DNA from: Taxawa tesnikishii (nom. ined.)
Lineage: Eukaryota; Ascomycota; Dothideomycetes; Dothideales
Length of the DNA stretch: 64,000 nt
NCBI GenBank assembly: GCA_030247885.1
Contig: JAPDRO010000007.1
Coordinates: 379,501 to 443,500 of the forward strand
Reading direction: 5' to 3'
The translations under genes were made by a program, and so were the position numbers. The notes under the pieces were generated by a model that saw only the letters and a list, made by a program, of their open reading frames with translations, did not search any database and had not been told where the DNA came from. Positions 1 through 12,200 of the stretch are shown here, in pieces (position 1 is the first letter of the stretch; every line of letters begins with the position of its first letter).

Positions 1-1151
1 CTGCACCACCTCCTCGTTGGTCCGCTTCAGAAACGCCTCTTGCTCGGCCAGGAACTTTTTGAACGCCTTGGTATCGAACTTTTTGCCTGCCGTGCGAGTG
101 TTTCGGAGAACCTTCAGCTGTGTTCGCAGTCTCTCCTCCAACATCGCCAGGCGATACTCGCCAAACTCCGAGTAAAGGCGCGAGAGATCCGATATAGGGC
201 GAACCGTTGTCAACACGGTGTCATCGGCAAGATGAGGTGACTTCGGTCTGAAGGAAGTCACCATCGTGATACGTTCTTGGGCCCCGAGGGCGCGGAGTGC
301 TTGGTGAGTAATGTATCGTCCCTGAAGAATGACGGCACAGCCCTGCGATGGGTGTCAAAACTTGCCCTTTCGAACAGCCGAGGGTTAATATACCATCTGT
401 GGTCCTCTGACCTTCAGGACATTGCCATTGCCAGTTCGCAAAGCAGTCTCTCCACCGATCATGTGGGTGCAGTCGCTCAACATCAAGACACATACGAACG
501 GATACGAATCCGTATGCCAGCCGACGACTGGCTTGTCGTCCTCCCACGGGCAGCCAGCAATCCCTTCGTCGCTGGCATAGCTTTGCTTCTCGCTTTCGAT
601 GGCAGCGAGCTCCGCTCGGGTCTCCTTTTCCGACTTTACAGAGAAGTTGACGTGGCCGATCTCGAAGTCCATCTGAGGGACCAGATCCACGCCGGCAATC
701 TTGGAGACGATCGATAACGTCTCTGGACTGTTCCACGCGTCGTAGATGAAAGGTGCGTACCTGTCAATCCAGTCAGCTCAGTCGAGCGTTGGCTGCAAGA
801 CGGCTGCACTCACTTTGGTGAGTACCCTCTCAGCTGGCAAGCCGCTATGTTGCTGGAGTACTTGCATCCTTCCATGATCTCCGGCTTCAGGATCTCTGAC
901 CTCATCTGATGGATCGCTTCTGGGGAAAACAGCTGGAACGGCTGAGATACAGCCACCGGGGAGATACCGGTGTTCTCTGGATAGCCGATGTCCTTCATCA
1001 TGATGATCTCCGACGGGGCCTTGTACGCAAGGTGCTTCTCGGGATCAAAGTCGACTTCGACAAACTTGCGCTTCGATCCAACGGTCTCAATGATCGGCTT
1101 GAAGTTGGCCTTTGGCATGGCCTGTTGGGAAAGAACGTCGACGGTTGCCAT
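1..1151 (-). CDS. 2OG-Fe(II) oxygenase-like protein, 3' end outside window
   Basis: Three exons on the minus strand: 1151-814, 760-394 and 342 to beyond base 1, with introns of 53 and 51 bp (GT...AG). The joined frame has no stop and still runs at the window edge, so the C-terminus is missing. The jelly-roll iron site is visible: WHTDSYPF gives the HxD pair at about residues 195 and 197, GRYITHQALR in exon 3 gives the distal His, and the later TSFRPKSP gives a likely 2-oxoglutarate-binding Arg. This is the fungal family often labelled GA4-desaturase-like, whose substrate is unknown. The fold is well supported by the ordered motifs; the reaction is only inferred as Fe(II)- and 2-oxoglutarate-dependent oxidation. 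It has no signal peptide, so a soluble intracellular enzyme is expected. No frame break was needed. Confidence 0.85.
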
Positions 1152-2733
1152 CTTGCTGGGTACTTCTGGATTTGCTCCCTCTAAGAGCTCTGTCAGCGGT
1201 CGATGGATGACTCAATCCAGGCTGCGCGTCGAAAGGACTCGGGATGCCACACAATGTACGCGCTGCCGAAGACGGTTCCTCAGAACACAGTCTAATACAC
1301 CACGTGAACTCAGAAGCTTAGTGTTTCACGGTCGCCTTGCTTCTAAATCACGCAGAGTGCGGGACCGAAAGGCACAAACAGGAACTTGCTTGGAACTTTG
1401 AGTTCGACAACGGATATCGGGGACAGCGACGATCCAGAAAGAGGTATTACTTGTGAAGAGGCGCTGCCCGACGGGTCTAAAAACCGCACGCAGGTTAAAA
1501 TGTGTATGGGATGAGATTGTCGCGGACGAAAACAGGAACCATCGCAAGAGGAGACTCTTTTAATTATGGGCTCAGAAGTCAACCTTCAGTGAGTCGCAAC
1601 TAATCTCGGGTTATGGACACGAAGACATCAGCCCTGGCCGCTCTTACTTCGCCATCGCCGACTCGGCTTTCCGCCCGTCAGTTCCCCGCCGAATCGACAG
1701 GATTCCCCGAGCCAGGCGTGATAAAGTCGCATCACTGGACCATTGTGCAGGTTCCGATACTACAGCATTGCGCTTGGTTCTGTCTCGCGTCGTCACTGTC
1801 ACGTTGACTTATCGGGGGCTTGATGAAGAAACCGGCATCCTTCATTGGATACTCGCCCCACAAGAACCACCGCAACGGACGCAGTGGTTTTGCATTTGTC
1901 ACTCAATCTGGCCGTTGTTGTGGAGGCTGCTGACCCCTCTCCGCATTTGCTGCGCAGGGTTGCGCATCACCGTGACCACGTCGATGACTGCGAAAGCAGA
2001 ACGTGGCACGTTGCTGTTACCAAATAATAAAGTAATCATCCGCCCTCGTTCAAGGGACACTCCAGGGCGAAAAGCGCGTGAAGCCAGCAGGCGGCGCGTA
2101 TGCGCGTGCAACACACCAATGGATGGGAACGAGATACCGGATTTGGCCCGGCTGAACTGATAAGCGGGCGTTGTCTTGATACATCTGTATACATGTACAC
2201 AGTCGAGAGCCGCGCACATCTGGACCACAAGCCCCCTCTCGTATGCGCAAAGGGGACGGAGGACCCTGATAACGATGAAAAAATCACGTGAAACTCAGCG
2301 CCGCTCTGACTCCGGATTGATGTTGATGATGATGGAAGGGGGCTGGTGTTGCTTTATTGCGTGGAGTTGCGGAGGAGGGACAGCGTGTGCATGGATTGCA
2401 TAACCCGAAAGGGGAAAACGCGACGGGCCCCTGCATGCAGTGGTTGAAGCTTTTCTGGTATCTTCAAGCGAGCTGCTCTTGGTGATGTGGCATGTCTCAG
2501 ATAATGGCATTGCCGATTTGTGTGCGGTATGTTGGAGGGAGGTGTGTCTCCGCGCAAAGCCTCAAAGACTATGCGTAAGAAGCCTCTCCCCCTTCCTTGT
2601 CGCAGATGTCGACGCGATACGGTTTCGTCCATCTCTGTCGTTGTCGTATCGGTCTCAAAATCTAGAAGTAAGATGGCTTGGACAAGTGTTCAGGCAGTCT
2701 CAACCTCCGCGAAGGAACGTCCCGCCATGTGAA

Positions 2734-2752
2734 GACTCTCTCTCTCTCTCTC
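2734..2752. repeat. CT dinucleotide microsatellite
   Basis: About nine uninterrupted CT units in the upstream region of COX23. Pyrimidine-rich tracts are common in filamentous-ascomycete promoters; no function can be read from it. Confidence 0.8.
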
Positions 2753-2896
2753 ACTCAACATATTTGTCTTATCAGTAGATCAACGAAATCGGTATCTTCT
2801 GCGAGCGTGATGACCTTTGCTTGCCCTGCACCACGTCTTCTGCCTTTCTTCCCAATGGGCCGCCCTCCGCCGTTATCGATAGCTCACGTGGCGATC

Positions 2897-2922
2897 CTCG
2901 AGCGCGAGCGCGAGCGCGCGCC
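2897..2922. repeat. GAGCGC hexamer repeat
   Basis: A short GC-rich run made of about three GAGCGC-like units followed by alternating GC, about 90 bp before the COX23 start codon. It is a simple-sequence tract with no gene in it. Confidence 0.7.
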
Positions 2923-3010
2923 ATGACACGGACCACCTTCCGGCATCCAAAGCGGTGGCGCCGACGCTTCTTGATCATCAGATCTATAAACCAAGTCTCA
3001 TCAATCGAAA

Positions 3011-3648
3011 ATGTCGGCGGAGGATGCAGCGAAAGCTGCCGAGTCGGTGGAGTGGAAGAAGAGTGGGGCGACGTACCTGAGGTGCGTTCTCATTTTCTTT
3101 CTTTCTTTTCCATCAAGACGGAGAAGTGGAAGGAGAGGTTTCTTGATGTGGCCGACGGGTTGTAGGGTCTTGGAAGAGGTGGATGCGCCCGTCTGTGTTG
3201 AACGACGGTTGCGGTCGCTTTCTGAGGTTGGGGAATGGACACTGTGTGTTTCGGGAGTGGAAATGGGTGTTTTCGATGATTCGTGGTTGTTGGTTCGAGT
3301 CCAACCGTGTGGCTAATGGACGTGGCATGAAAACAGCAAGAGGAACAGCGAGTACTTTGACCCGTGTCAGGAAGCCGCGGACCGGAGTTTGAAGTGCCTA
3401 CGCAGGAACGGCGGGCAGAGGGATATGTGCATGGACTATTTTGAGTGAGTTTTCTTCGGGTTCTGTGTTTGTGGAAGCCGGTTCAAGAGCGGATGTGCTG
3501 ACGGGATGATGAAGGGCCTATCGGGATTGCAAGAAGAACTGGGTATGCGGATCTACCTTGGTGCGGACGAGATGAGAGAGACGTTGACAGATTCTTGCAG
3601 ATGGCGCAGATGAAGGAGGAAAAGCGGAAGTCGGGCAGATGGTTTTGA
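3011..3648 (+). CDS. COX23: Cytochrome c oxidase assembly factor Cox23, CHCH domain
   Basis: Four exons, 3011-3081, 3337-3444, 3515-3542 and 3601-3648, give an 84-residue protein. It carries the twin CX9C signature exactly: [11 protein letters not shown] then CMDYFEAYRDC, separated by a short loop, as in mitochondrial intermembrane-space proteins imported and oxidised by Mia40/Erv1. The lead-in EYFDPC and the basic C-terminus KSGRWF fit Cox23, which helps copper-dependent assembly of complex IV. The first intron (255 bp) is long for this genome; the other two are 70 and 58 bp. The second CX9C motif is split by intron 2, and the spliced spacing comes out right, which supports the splice choice. 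A related twin-CX9C protein such as Cox19 is less likely because of the C-terminal region. Confidence 0.9.
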
Positions 3649-3973
3649 TCCCACCTACCATCGTGGTACAAAGCAGTCAGAGGGCAGATGCTGCTCTTAC
3701 CCTAGCAATTTTCGCAAATTCTATTGGCGGACACATCGCTTCTCGTAGTCACTAATGTCGAAGAGACAGCATGAGTTTCATGGGAACGTTCATTCTCGCA
3801 ATAGTAGATACCATCATAATTTATGCTTGTCCCCGCCTCTGCCTGGCAGCCAATTCCCACAGCCATACCCTACTCTCGTCCTCTGTTTTGAATATGCATA
3901 GTGGCCTATCACGCGGCAGGGCCGCTCAGTAAGTACGAGCATGCTCATCAGGGCCTGCAGCAAGCCGTCTGCT
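3649..3973. other. Spacer between convergent 3' ends
   Basis: About 325 bp between the stop codons of COX23 (+) and the RRM gene (-). It must carry both 3' untranslated regions. I see no further gene, and no clear hairpin or poly(A) signal beyond AT-rich patches. Confidence 0.6.
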
Positions 3974-6262
3974 CTAGCGGTCCTCCAACTCTTGCTTGGC
4001 CCTAATCATCTCCTGCTCAATCATGGTCTCAAGGTCTACCATGACGTTCTCATCAACGCTGTCCTCGTGCTTGACGTAAACCCTCTTGCGCTCGATGGCC
4101 TCAGACCCGTCTGGGGATCGCTTACGCTTCTCGCCCGCAGCAGGCTCGGCCGGCAGACCCAGTGCCGCCCGAATCATACGGCCGGCCGGGTCTGCATCTC
4201 GCTGTGGAGCGCGGCATTGTGGCAGAGCATTGGGAGTGGATTCCCCAGCTGGTGAGACGATGCCAACGGGCGCATCGTTGACGGTGCCCTCACGGCCCGG
4301 GCCGTCAATGGCGGCCTTGACACGGAGCTCGTGGCCATCAATCCACCTGCCGTTCATCTCTTCGCAAGCCCTCTTCTGCATGTCCTCGGACGCGAGGGTC
4401 ACGAAACCGAAACTACGGGTCAGGTGAGGCTCGTCATGGGCACTCAGGTCGCGGACCAAGGAGCGTGGGATGGAGCGGAGAATGAGCTTGGCAGAAGATG
4501 GGTTGTAATCGGCAAAGATCTCGAGAAGCTGAATAATACTTTTAGCGCAGGAAAACAAACCGACACGGATTTCGAAACTCACTCTCTCTTCTTGTAGGTC
4601 GTAAGGAAGGTTGGTCACTAGGACTTTGGTCTCGGAGGCAGCTTTGTCCACTGCTGGACTGCCTGTCTCCTCGGTAATCTCGTTGGCTTCTATGTCCTCC
4701 GCCGCTGGATCTGTTCTACGAGCCTCTTGGGCGGAGACAGAATACTCGAGCAGACTGCCTGTCTCCTTTGGGACTTTGCTATAGCGGCGGTCTGGAGCTC
4801 CAAGTGGAACCGCATTGGCAGCAGAAGCGGAGTACTGCACAGTCTCAGCACTGCTTGCGTCTTCACTGACCTCACCCTCCTCAAGTGAGGCCTTGCAAGG
4901 CGCTTGCTCACTCATGAGACGCAGACGCTGCGGGTTGATGAGCCCAGCAGGTGCTACTACGTGCGAGGGATTGTCGCGCAGCTCCGAGGTACCAATGCCT
5001 TCGCTGATCAGCGTGGCCTTCGATTCTGCCTCCCCAGGAGATCGCGCTTCGTGTGCTGCTCTTCCTGAGCTTGCCACATATGTGTTGGATAGCGTTCAAG
5101 GTGCTCGCCAACTTCCGGAGCAGTAGTATGGGCTGGCTGAAAGCCCTCGGCTGGTGCTGGACTAAGGAAGTCAGTCCTCGTACCCCAGCGATAGATACCC
5201 AGGTCAACGAGCTTCCGCTGAAAGTCACCGGAGCTCAGCTCTGATGGGGCTACGTGCTTCGACATGAACACGGCAGCGGTGGGGTTAAGGTTGCCTGCAT
5301 GAGCTCCCTCGTCCTGAGAGTGCAAGGCGGTGCGCAATTCGCCAATTGTCTTGTTCGCAAGGCTCAGCTTGCGAGAAAGCGACGAGACCTCTGCGGCAAG
5401 CACGTTGTGGTTCTGGTCAACATGAGAACTGCGAAACTGATCGATCGTTTTGTGTTCGTTTAGCTCTTTGTCCTTCGCCAACAACCGCTGTTTCAAGCTT
5501 GCTATATCGCTGTGGAGCCTTTCCTTGGTCTTGGTAAGCTCCTTTATGGTAGCATTTCTGTCGGCCAGGTTCTGCTGTAGCAGTGTGAGCTCCTTAGTGC
5601 GCTTCATGTATTTGTCTTCAAGGACCTCGTAAGCTGCAGATGCGGCGGGATCGGGAACTTTGGTGGGAGGCGGAACTGCGCCGGCATACTGCTGCCGGAT
5701 GAGATAATCCTCAAAAGACTTCAGCAACCGGGCTCCCTCTGAATTGGCGGGTAGCTTCTTGGGCGGAGGGATGGTGGTGATGGAACGGGCTGGCTGTGGG
5801 GCTGAAAGGGGTGGTAGTCCTGCTCAGTTGTCAGATCATGTATGAGTTGGCCAGCACGGGGACACACTTACCCCAGTCCTCTCGTCTCACCTCTCGCCTC
5901 CAAGTGAGGCTATTGGCATACGAGCCCCTGTCCATGCCACTCGTGACACCGTAGTCACGGTCACGCTCGCGCTTAATGTACGTGCCCGAACGTGTGGGGG
6001 ACGCGTCCATCGCGTATGAAGTGTGATCTCGCTCTCTCCTGACGACTACGATCGAAGACGTATGACGAGGCAAAGAAGCGCAGCGGGCGGTGATGTCTTG
6101 AAGCTCCCTACGTGCGTTATGATAATCCGGGCGGTCACAAGGCGTCGACGCAATGACATCCCAAAGGCGGCGGACCGTCTGAAGAGTCGCGATCCTGGTA
6201 CGATCGTCGTTGAAGTGAAGGCCAAGCACGCCCTGATAGGTGATGAGACCCGGCTCTCCCAT
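3974..6262 (-). CDS. RRM-domain protein with coiled-coil N-terminal half
   Basis: Three exons, 6262-5872, 5819-4583 and 4528-3974, give about 727 residues once one base is restored at a CCCC run (5032-5035, plus strand). Before that point the frame ends in DLLG; after it the frame continues GEAESKATLISEG. The middle (about 200-290) is rich in E, K, L and Q heptads starting YMKRTKELTLLQQ and is probably coiled coil. The C-terminal third has an RNA-recognition motif: RNP2 as KVLVTNLPY and RNP1 as RSFGFVTL, ending ELRVKAA. The 54-bp intron at 4529-4582 falls inside the RRM and is a multiple of three, so retention would add 18 residues. The tail has a basic KRKRSPDG stretch, possibly a nuclear signal. 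RNA binding is well supported; the process it serves is unknown to me. Confidence 0.75.
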
Positions 6263-6583
6263 GTTGTGCTTGTATGCTTAGAGGGCAGGCGTGTTGGAGG
6301 TGAAGTAAGAACAAGGAACGAGAGGATGTCGCGGCTGAAATTCTGACGCGAAAGCGAAGGAAGGTGGAGATTAGTGGGTCATTCCTTCCTGTTGCGGAAA
6401 GCAGCCTGCATCAGCGCTTGACATAATCTTTGAACCTGCACCGAAACTTCGCATCTGCTTTATACTATCGAACAGAGATATACATACACATGTTACAATC
6501 ACTTCGGCGAGGAGCATCATGCCGTACGGCGAGATCGATCTCCAGCAATCCCGGCAACCAGAACCGTCTCTACGACAGCTCCC
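6263..6583. other. Spacer between two minus-strand genes
   Basis: 321 bp that hold the 3' end of ATP11 mRNA and the promoter of the RRM gene. No coding frame or repeat is supported. Confidence 0.6.
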
Positions 6584-7604
6584 TCAGCTAATCTTCTCCG
6601 CCTCCTCTAGCAACTCTTCGACCTTGAAGTTGCCGTCACCCTGACTGAACTGCTCCATCAGCTTCCTGCGAGGTGTCTCCTCCGCACCTTGTCCGTAGAA
6701 CTTTTGCAGACACATCAACAGCCACTTCGCCTCATCCGCCGTGACACCTCTATCCGGGATCACGCTGCCCTGAAGCAGCACCAAACCCTTCGAGTCCGAG
6801 AGATCGAGGTGGTGCGTGACAGTAGTGTGGGGTTGGCTGAACTCGCCGCGAAGCTTGTACTCCGCCAGGTGGGTGAAGAGCACAGTAGCCGTCGTCGGCG
6901 AAGGGAACGTCCACTGCAAGAAGTGGATCTCCGCGCCGTGACCTTCCCGCGGAAGAGGCAGGATGAATTGTGGGTGTTTCCTGGCCGTCTGTTGGATCTG
7001 CTTGTATGTGTTTGTAGGGATGACTGCGCAGAGAGAGTTGGGGTTGTTTGCGTGCCGTAACCGCCAGATGTATTCTATCTCTTTCTGTGGTAGTGCCATC
7101 ATCTTCTCCACGTCTATGTACGACGAGAGTGTCTTAATGCCGGCTTTGGACTCTGCGGATGCTTTGGGTGGAGGCGGAGATTGTGCTTGGGGCTGTGGTG
7201 GTGGTGGAGCTTGGAAAGGGATGCTGGCTGCTGTCTGCTGCGAGGGTGCCGCATCTTCCAGAGGTGCTGTGGCTCCTGGTACTGCTGCCCTCTTTCGAAG
7301 GTGCGTGATCTTATCTTGGTATGCCGCCTTCAACTGATCGACGTCTGCATGGCCTTCCCTACAATTAGAGAGTCAGAAGACGGTTGGTTGCATGCTTCAG
7401 ACACATGTTTTATCCCAGGGGTTTCTACTTTTTCGCTTTTCGCTCCAGTTGTGTACGGTACTTTTCCAGGACCCTATTTGGTCGGTCGTGGGTAGCTAGG
7501 AAGCGGACATCGTGGACTTGCGCCCATCGACGCTGTGTGCAGCGTAATGATGGCGCAGAACTCCTCGCAACATGCCTTAGAACAGGCCCGCAGAAAGACG
7601 CCAT
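6584..7604 (-). CDS. ATP11: Mitochondrial F1-ATPase assembly chaperone Atp11
   Basis: Two exons, 7604-7429 and 7358-6584, joined across a 70-bp intron, give 316 residues with no frame break. The N-terminus (SFCGPVLRHVARSS, then RCTQRRWAQ) is basic and hydroxylated, as expected of a matrix-targeting presequence. The C-terminal two thirds carry the Atp11 domain: EIEYIWRLRHANNPNSLCAV, then FILPLPREGHGAEIHFLQW, LAEYKLRGEFSQP and the terminal KWLLMCLQKFYGQ. Atp11 binds free F1 beta subunit in the matrix and keeps it from aggregating before alpha/beta assembly. A proline-rich linker (PPPPQPQAQSPPPP) sits between presequence and domain. I chose the upstream ATG because the spliced frame supplies the presequence, which a start in exon 2 would lack. 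Confidence 0.93.
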
Positions 7605-9243
7605 CTTTTGTGCGATGTGTTTGTACAGGTCTGCAACAAGTTCGGACGACTATCGCGTTTGCCGCATGATGGAGATAGAGATGGAAGGCGTTCGTTCCAG
7701 CCAATCAGAGCACGTGCAGCCCGATGAAACATTCAGGCAAGTCACCATCATCCATTGCGAGAAATCATCACAGTATGCACGGACAGAGGGACAGGGACTT
7801 CAGTCTTCGTACAAACAATACAATATATCCGTTACGGTGATATAACTCCAACTAGCTCCTGAAACCGTAAACCAGCCCATGTAAAGATGAAGAACACCTC
7901 TTGCGCTGAGATTCCTTGCTTTCAAGGGCACGCTCCCCTTCAAGTGTCGAGCTGTTTCTGATTCTGATCGATAAAGTGGAAGATGCAGTCATGCATGAAA
8001 CCTTAGACTTCGATGGTCATCTCGCACCTGACCACCTCATAGCCCGAGCCCTCATGATCCAGAGAGCATACTTGTGCTCCTGGGATACCACCAGACATGC
8101 CCAGCCGTCGACGGTTGCGTCTGGGAGCGTCTCAACCGAGACAAGGTGCCTTACTTGTTGCCCCAGGTGCCGAACTTGCCGCTGTACACCTCGGCCGGGC
8201 CCTCCGTGAACTCGCAGAGGCTCACGAGCTTTTCTTTGTTCGCCAGCGTGCCGTGAACTTGGTCCTGAGCCGGTTTAAGAGTCATGGTATCGTCAGACGG
8301 TCTGTTGTGCGGCAGAGTCGCCTCGACGCTGAGTCTCGGGCAGCAGGGGCTGCTGCGCGTGTGGACGAAAGGCTGGTTGAAGGAGATGAGCGCCTTTTCG
8401 AGCCACTGCATGATGGTGTTCTTAACTTGAGCGTCAGGCAGTAGCTGGGGGACTTGCCGATCTCCATTGTGCCCTAGGAAATCGGCGGTTGCTTCTCGAG
8501 TCCGGCCACATTTGAATGTGCTCCGCATCCTTCAAACGATGTTCGCGATTAGGACGTAGTTGTTCTCATTCACGTGTTCTGCGCCTATACAAGATAGTCA
8601 TATCCACGTGCACCTGTGAAGGATATCTAATGGTGACGTTGAGCTTGTAAGTTCACAAATTTGCTGCCATGCTGACTGCTTGCAATCACTCCTTTAGAGC
8701 GGGTGAGGTTGGTTTTGCTCCGGCTTCCGGTCAAGGCTAGGGGCGAACCGATGTGAGAGGTGGTGAGGAGACGCATTAAAGACGCGTTCTTATTGTATTC
8801 AGGATGGTATACGTTACACCGCGATGGGCCGCATAGTCGCAAGAACATGTTTTCCAATCTTGCGGGAGAGAAACCTTTAAAGGCAAAGCCTCTTGAGGTG
8901 ACCTCTACTGCGTGTACGATGGAGTTGCTTGATTGAAAGGATTGTGTGGGGGTATACTTCATGAGCACAGACCGTCTACGGAGCTTCCCGTCATAATACA
9001 ACGCGACGTAGCAGCCAGCTGTGTCGCTTGCTCGCAGCTCACTCTCAAACAACCCTACCTTACCCAATTAACATTCTCGCCTCACAATCTCACGCCGTAA
9101 CGACTCTCTCTCCTTCCAGATCCTCTCGGTGCAGGCTGTCACTGAAGTCTGCCCGTTGTCTCTCTCACTCCCTTTATCTCCGCGCCGTCCATCGGCATCA
9201 GCACTCCTGAAATTGATGAAGTTGCGCTAGAGAGCTCACAATC
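7605..9243. other. Divergent spacer between ATP11 and clathrin, unassigned frames
   Basis: 1.6 kb holding both promoters. Two minus-strand open frames of 126 and 146 codons lie here; the first is listed separately at low confidence and the second lacks an ATG start. Nothing else is supported. Confidence 0.5.
8151..8528 (-). CDS. Possible small protein or terminal exon, unrecognised
   Basis: An open frame of 125 residues starting at an ATG and ending just after the sequence SGKFGTWGNK. The reading frame closes inside AAGTAAGG, which is also a good splice donor, so it could be the first exon of a longer gene reading toward ATP11. The composition is protein-like, with no low-complexity run and a hydrophobic patch around TIMQWLEKALISFNQPF, but I recognise no domain. 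Its place between two divergent housekeeping genes says nothing about role. It may simply be chance. Confidence 0.25.
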   Translation of the reverse strand: MRSTFKCGRTREATADFLGHNGDRQVPQLLPDAQVKNTIMQWLEKALISFNQPFVHTRSSPCCPRLSVEATLPHNRPSDDTMTLKPAQDQVHGTLANKEKLVSLCEFTEGPAEVYSGKFGTWGNK

Positions 9244-12200
9244 ATGGCGCCGCTTCCTATCAAGTTCACTGAGCTTCTTCAGGCATGTTCCTTGATTCCA
9301 CTCAATCGCTTCAACTGTAGCTGACTGTTCATTAGTTGACCCAAGTCGGGATAGAGGTATGCTCACGTCCCCAACCCTGTTTGGCGCCTTCTGCGAGCAT
9401 ACAGACACAGCTGCACTTACGGATATCCAACTGACAACGTGCACAGCCCGCATCGATAGGCTTTAATACGTGTGTAAGTGACTGCCAACCCATTGGGCGG
9501 CATGGTTCGTTCTGACCGTCTCCGCAGACATTAGAATCCGACAACTACATCTGCGTGAGGCAGAAGCCCAACGAAAATGCCCAGCCCGAAGTTATCATCG
9601 TTAATCTCAAGAACAACAACAGCATTATGCGCCGGCCGATCAAGGCCGATAGCGCCATCATGCACTACAACAAGGAGATCATTGCGCTGAAGGCGCAGCA
9701 GCGGACACTCCAGATATTCGATTTGGGTCAAAAGGCGAAGCTCAAGTCCACAACCATGTCTGAGGACGTCGTTTTCTGGAAGTGGTTCAATGATAGGAGC
9801 CTGGGTCTAGTCACGGATACGAGTGTCTATCATTGGGATATCTTTGACCCTAGCCAAGCGGCGCCGGTGAAGATGTTCGAGCGGAACGCCAACCTGAGTG
9901 GATGTCAGATCATCAACTACAGGGTCAGCCATGACGAGAAGTGGATGGTGGTCATTGGGATCTCCCAGCAACAAGGACGTGTTGTCGGCAGCATGCAGCT
10001 CTACTCTCGTGACAGGGGTATTAGCCAAGCTATTGAGGGACACGCTGCATCTTTCGCTACGCTCCAGCTTGAGGGCTCACCATCAGAGTCGAAACTCTTC
10101 ACGTTTGCGAACCGTTCTGCTACTGGTGCGAAGCTGCACATTGTCCCGATAGACCCGCAACCAGGACAACCCGCATACACCAAGAAGGCTGTCGATGTGT
10201 ACTTCCCTGCAGAGGCAACCAACGACTTCCCAGTCGCCATGCAGGTGTCCAACAAGTACAAGGTGATCTACTTGGTCACCAAATATGGCTTCATCCACCT
10301 CTACGACCTGGACTCTGGTACCTGCATATTCATGAACCGCATTTCGAGTGAAACGATCTTCGTCACAACTAGCGATTCGGAGTCTTCGGGCATCGTCGGT
10401 GTGAACAGAAAGGGTCAGGTTCTGTCGGTGAGCTTGGACGAGAATACCGTCATACCCTACCTGCTCCAGAATCCGGAGAACTCGGAGCTTGCGTACAAGC
10501 TCGCTTCTCGTGGTGGTCTTCCAGGCGCGGACAACCTGTACCAGCAAAGGTTTGAGCACCTTCTCTCCTCGGGACAGTATGCCGAAGCTGCCAAGACTGC
10601 CGCCAATTCTCCTCAGGGCTTCCTCCGCACTCCTCAGACCATCGAGCGTTTCAAAGCCGTGCCCCAGCAGACAGGCCAGCTTTCGGTCATTCTGCAGTAC
10701 TTTGGCATGCTTCTTGACAAGGGTAAGCTGAATCAGCACGAGACGTTGGAGCTGGCAAGACCTGTGCTGCAGCAGAACCGCAAGCATCTTCTGGAGAAAT
10801 GGATGAACGAGGGCAAGCTTGGCTGCTCTGAACAGTTGGGTGATTTGGTCAGACTCCATGACCTTAACCTTGCAATGCAGATTTACCGCGAGGCCAACGT
10901 ACCGCAAAGGTCGTCGCTTCTATGGCAGAGTCGGGCAACTTCGACCAGATCTTGCCTTACTCCAAGTCTACTGGCTACACTCCGGACTTTAACGCTCTAC
11001 TGCAGCACATCGTGAGAGTCAACCCAGAGAAGGGTGCTGAGTTCGCCACATCGCTTGCAAAGGAAGATGCTGGCTTGATTGATACCACACGCGTACTGGA
11101 CGTTTTCCAGTCTCAGGGCATGATCCAGCAGGCCACTGCCTTCGGACTCGATGTCTTGTCCGCAGACCGCCCAGAGGATGGCCCGCTGCAGACCCGTCTC
11201 ATCGAGATGAACCTGATGAACGCTCCTCAGGTTGCCGATGCCATCTTGGGCAACGAGATGTTCCACCACTATGACAGGCAACGTGTCGCTCAGCTCTGCG
11301 AGCAGGCTGGTTTGATGTCAAGAGCTCTTGAGCATTACGAGGATCCAGCCTCCATCAAGCGTGTCGTTGTGCAAACCGACAAGATCCCTGAAGAGTTCCT
11401 CATCAACTACTTCGGCCGTCTCACCGTCGATCTTGCGCTTGATTGCTTGAACGAGATGCTCCGTGTCAACATCCGCCAAAACTTGCAGGCTGTCATCAAC
11501 ATCTCCAAGAAGTACTCTGACCTGTTTGAGCCTCACCGCATCATCGATCTTCTGGAGAAGTACAGGACTGCAGAGGGTCTCTACTACTACCTTGGCGGCA
11601 TCGTCAACATGACCGAGGACAAGGAGGTCACGTTCAAGTACATCGAGGCCGCCACCAAGATGGGTCAAATCCAAGAGGTCGAGCGCATCTGTCGCGAGAG
11701 CTGTAAGTTGCATTTTCTTTTTCTTCAATCACTCTTTCTCTCTTTGACCGGAGTGGACCTTCCCCTGGACACGGACCGCGGCCGAGTCGACCAAGTCGGG
11801 CTGAGAGCTCGACTTACCATTCGAACTCTTTTCTTTACTATTTCATCTTATCAGACGATCTACAGATCATTTACTGACTATTTCCCCGACAGCCTCGTTC
11901 GACCCCGAGAAGGTGAAGAACTTCCTGAAGGAAGCCAGACTCACGGAGCAGCTTCCTTTGATCATCGTTTGCGACCGGTTCAACTTCACGCACGACTTGG
12001 TGCTCTACTTGTACAAAAATCAACAGTTCAAGTCGATTGAGGTCTATGTCCAGCAGGTTAACCCGTCCAAGGCGCCAGCTGTTGTTGGTGGTTTGCTTGA
12101 CGTTGATTGCGACGAGGGTATCATCAAGAACCTGTTGGCTTCGGTACAACCTGGCTCCATTCCAGTCGACGAGCTCGTAAGCGAGGTTGAGTCGCGCAAC

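Larger units (their letters stand above)
1152..3010. other. Intergenic spacer, divergent promoters
   Basis: This spacer lies between two divergently transcribed genes. I see no coding frame I can support; open frames here are short, overlap one another and lack recognisable motifs. It holds a (CT)n microsatellite near 2734-2752, a GAGCGC-type repeat at 2897-2922 and a TATA-like CTATAAA at 2984-2990 just before COX23. Confidence 0.6.

Noticed and set aside
2181-2198. Imperfect 18-bp palindrome CTGTATACATGTACACAG
   Set aside because: Two mismatched pairs and no second copy nearby; such palindromes are expected by chance in this length of sequence.
3288-3320. A tRNA T-arm-like hairpin (GTTGG-TTCGAGT-CCAAC) inside COX23 intron 1
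   Set aside because: No matching acceptor stem, D-arm or A-box lies upstream at the right distance, and the segment sits wholly within a spliced intron.
5065-5183. A 119-bp intron in the RRM gene
   Set aside because: Splicing would also restore frame, but a one-base loss in CCCC at 5032-5035 explains it with continuous hydrophilic sequence and matches the pattern in other genes.
8627-9067. A 146-codon minus-strand frame next to clathrin
   Set aside because: It lacks an ATG at its start, has no motif, and overlaps the clathrin promoter.
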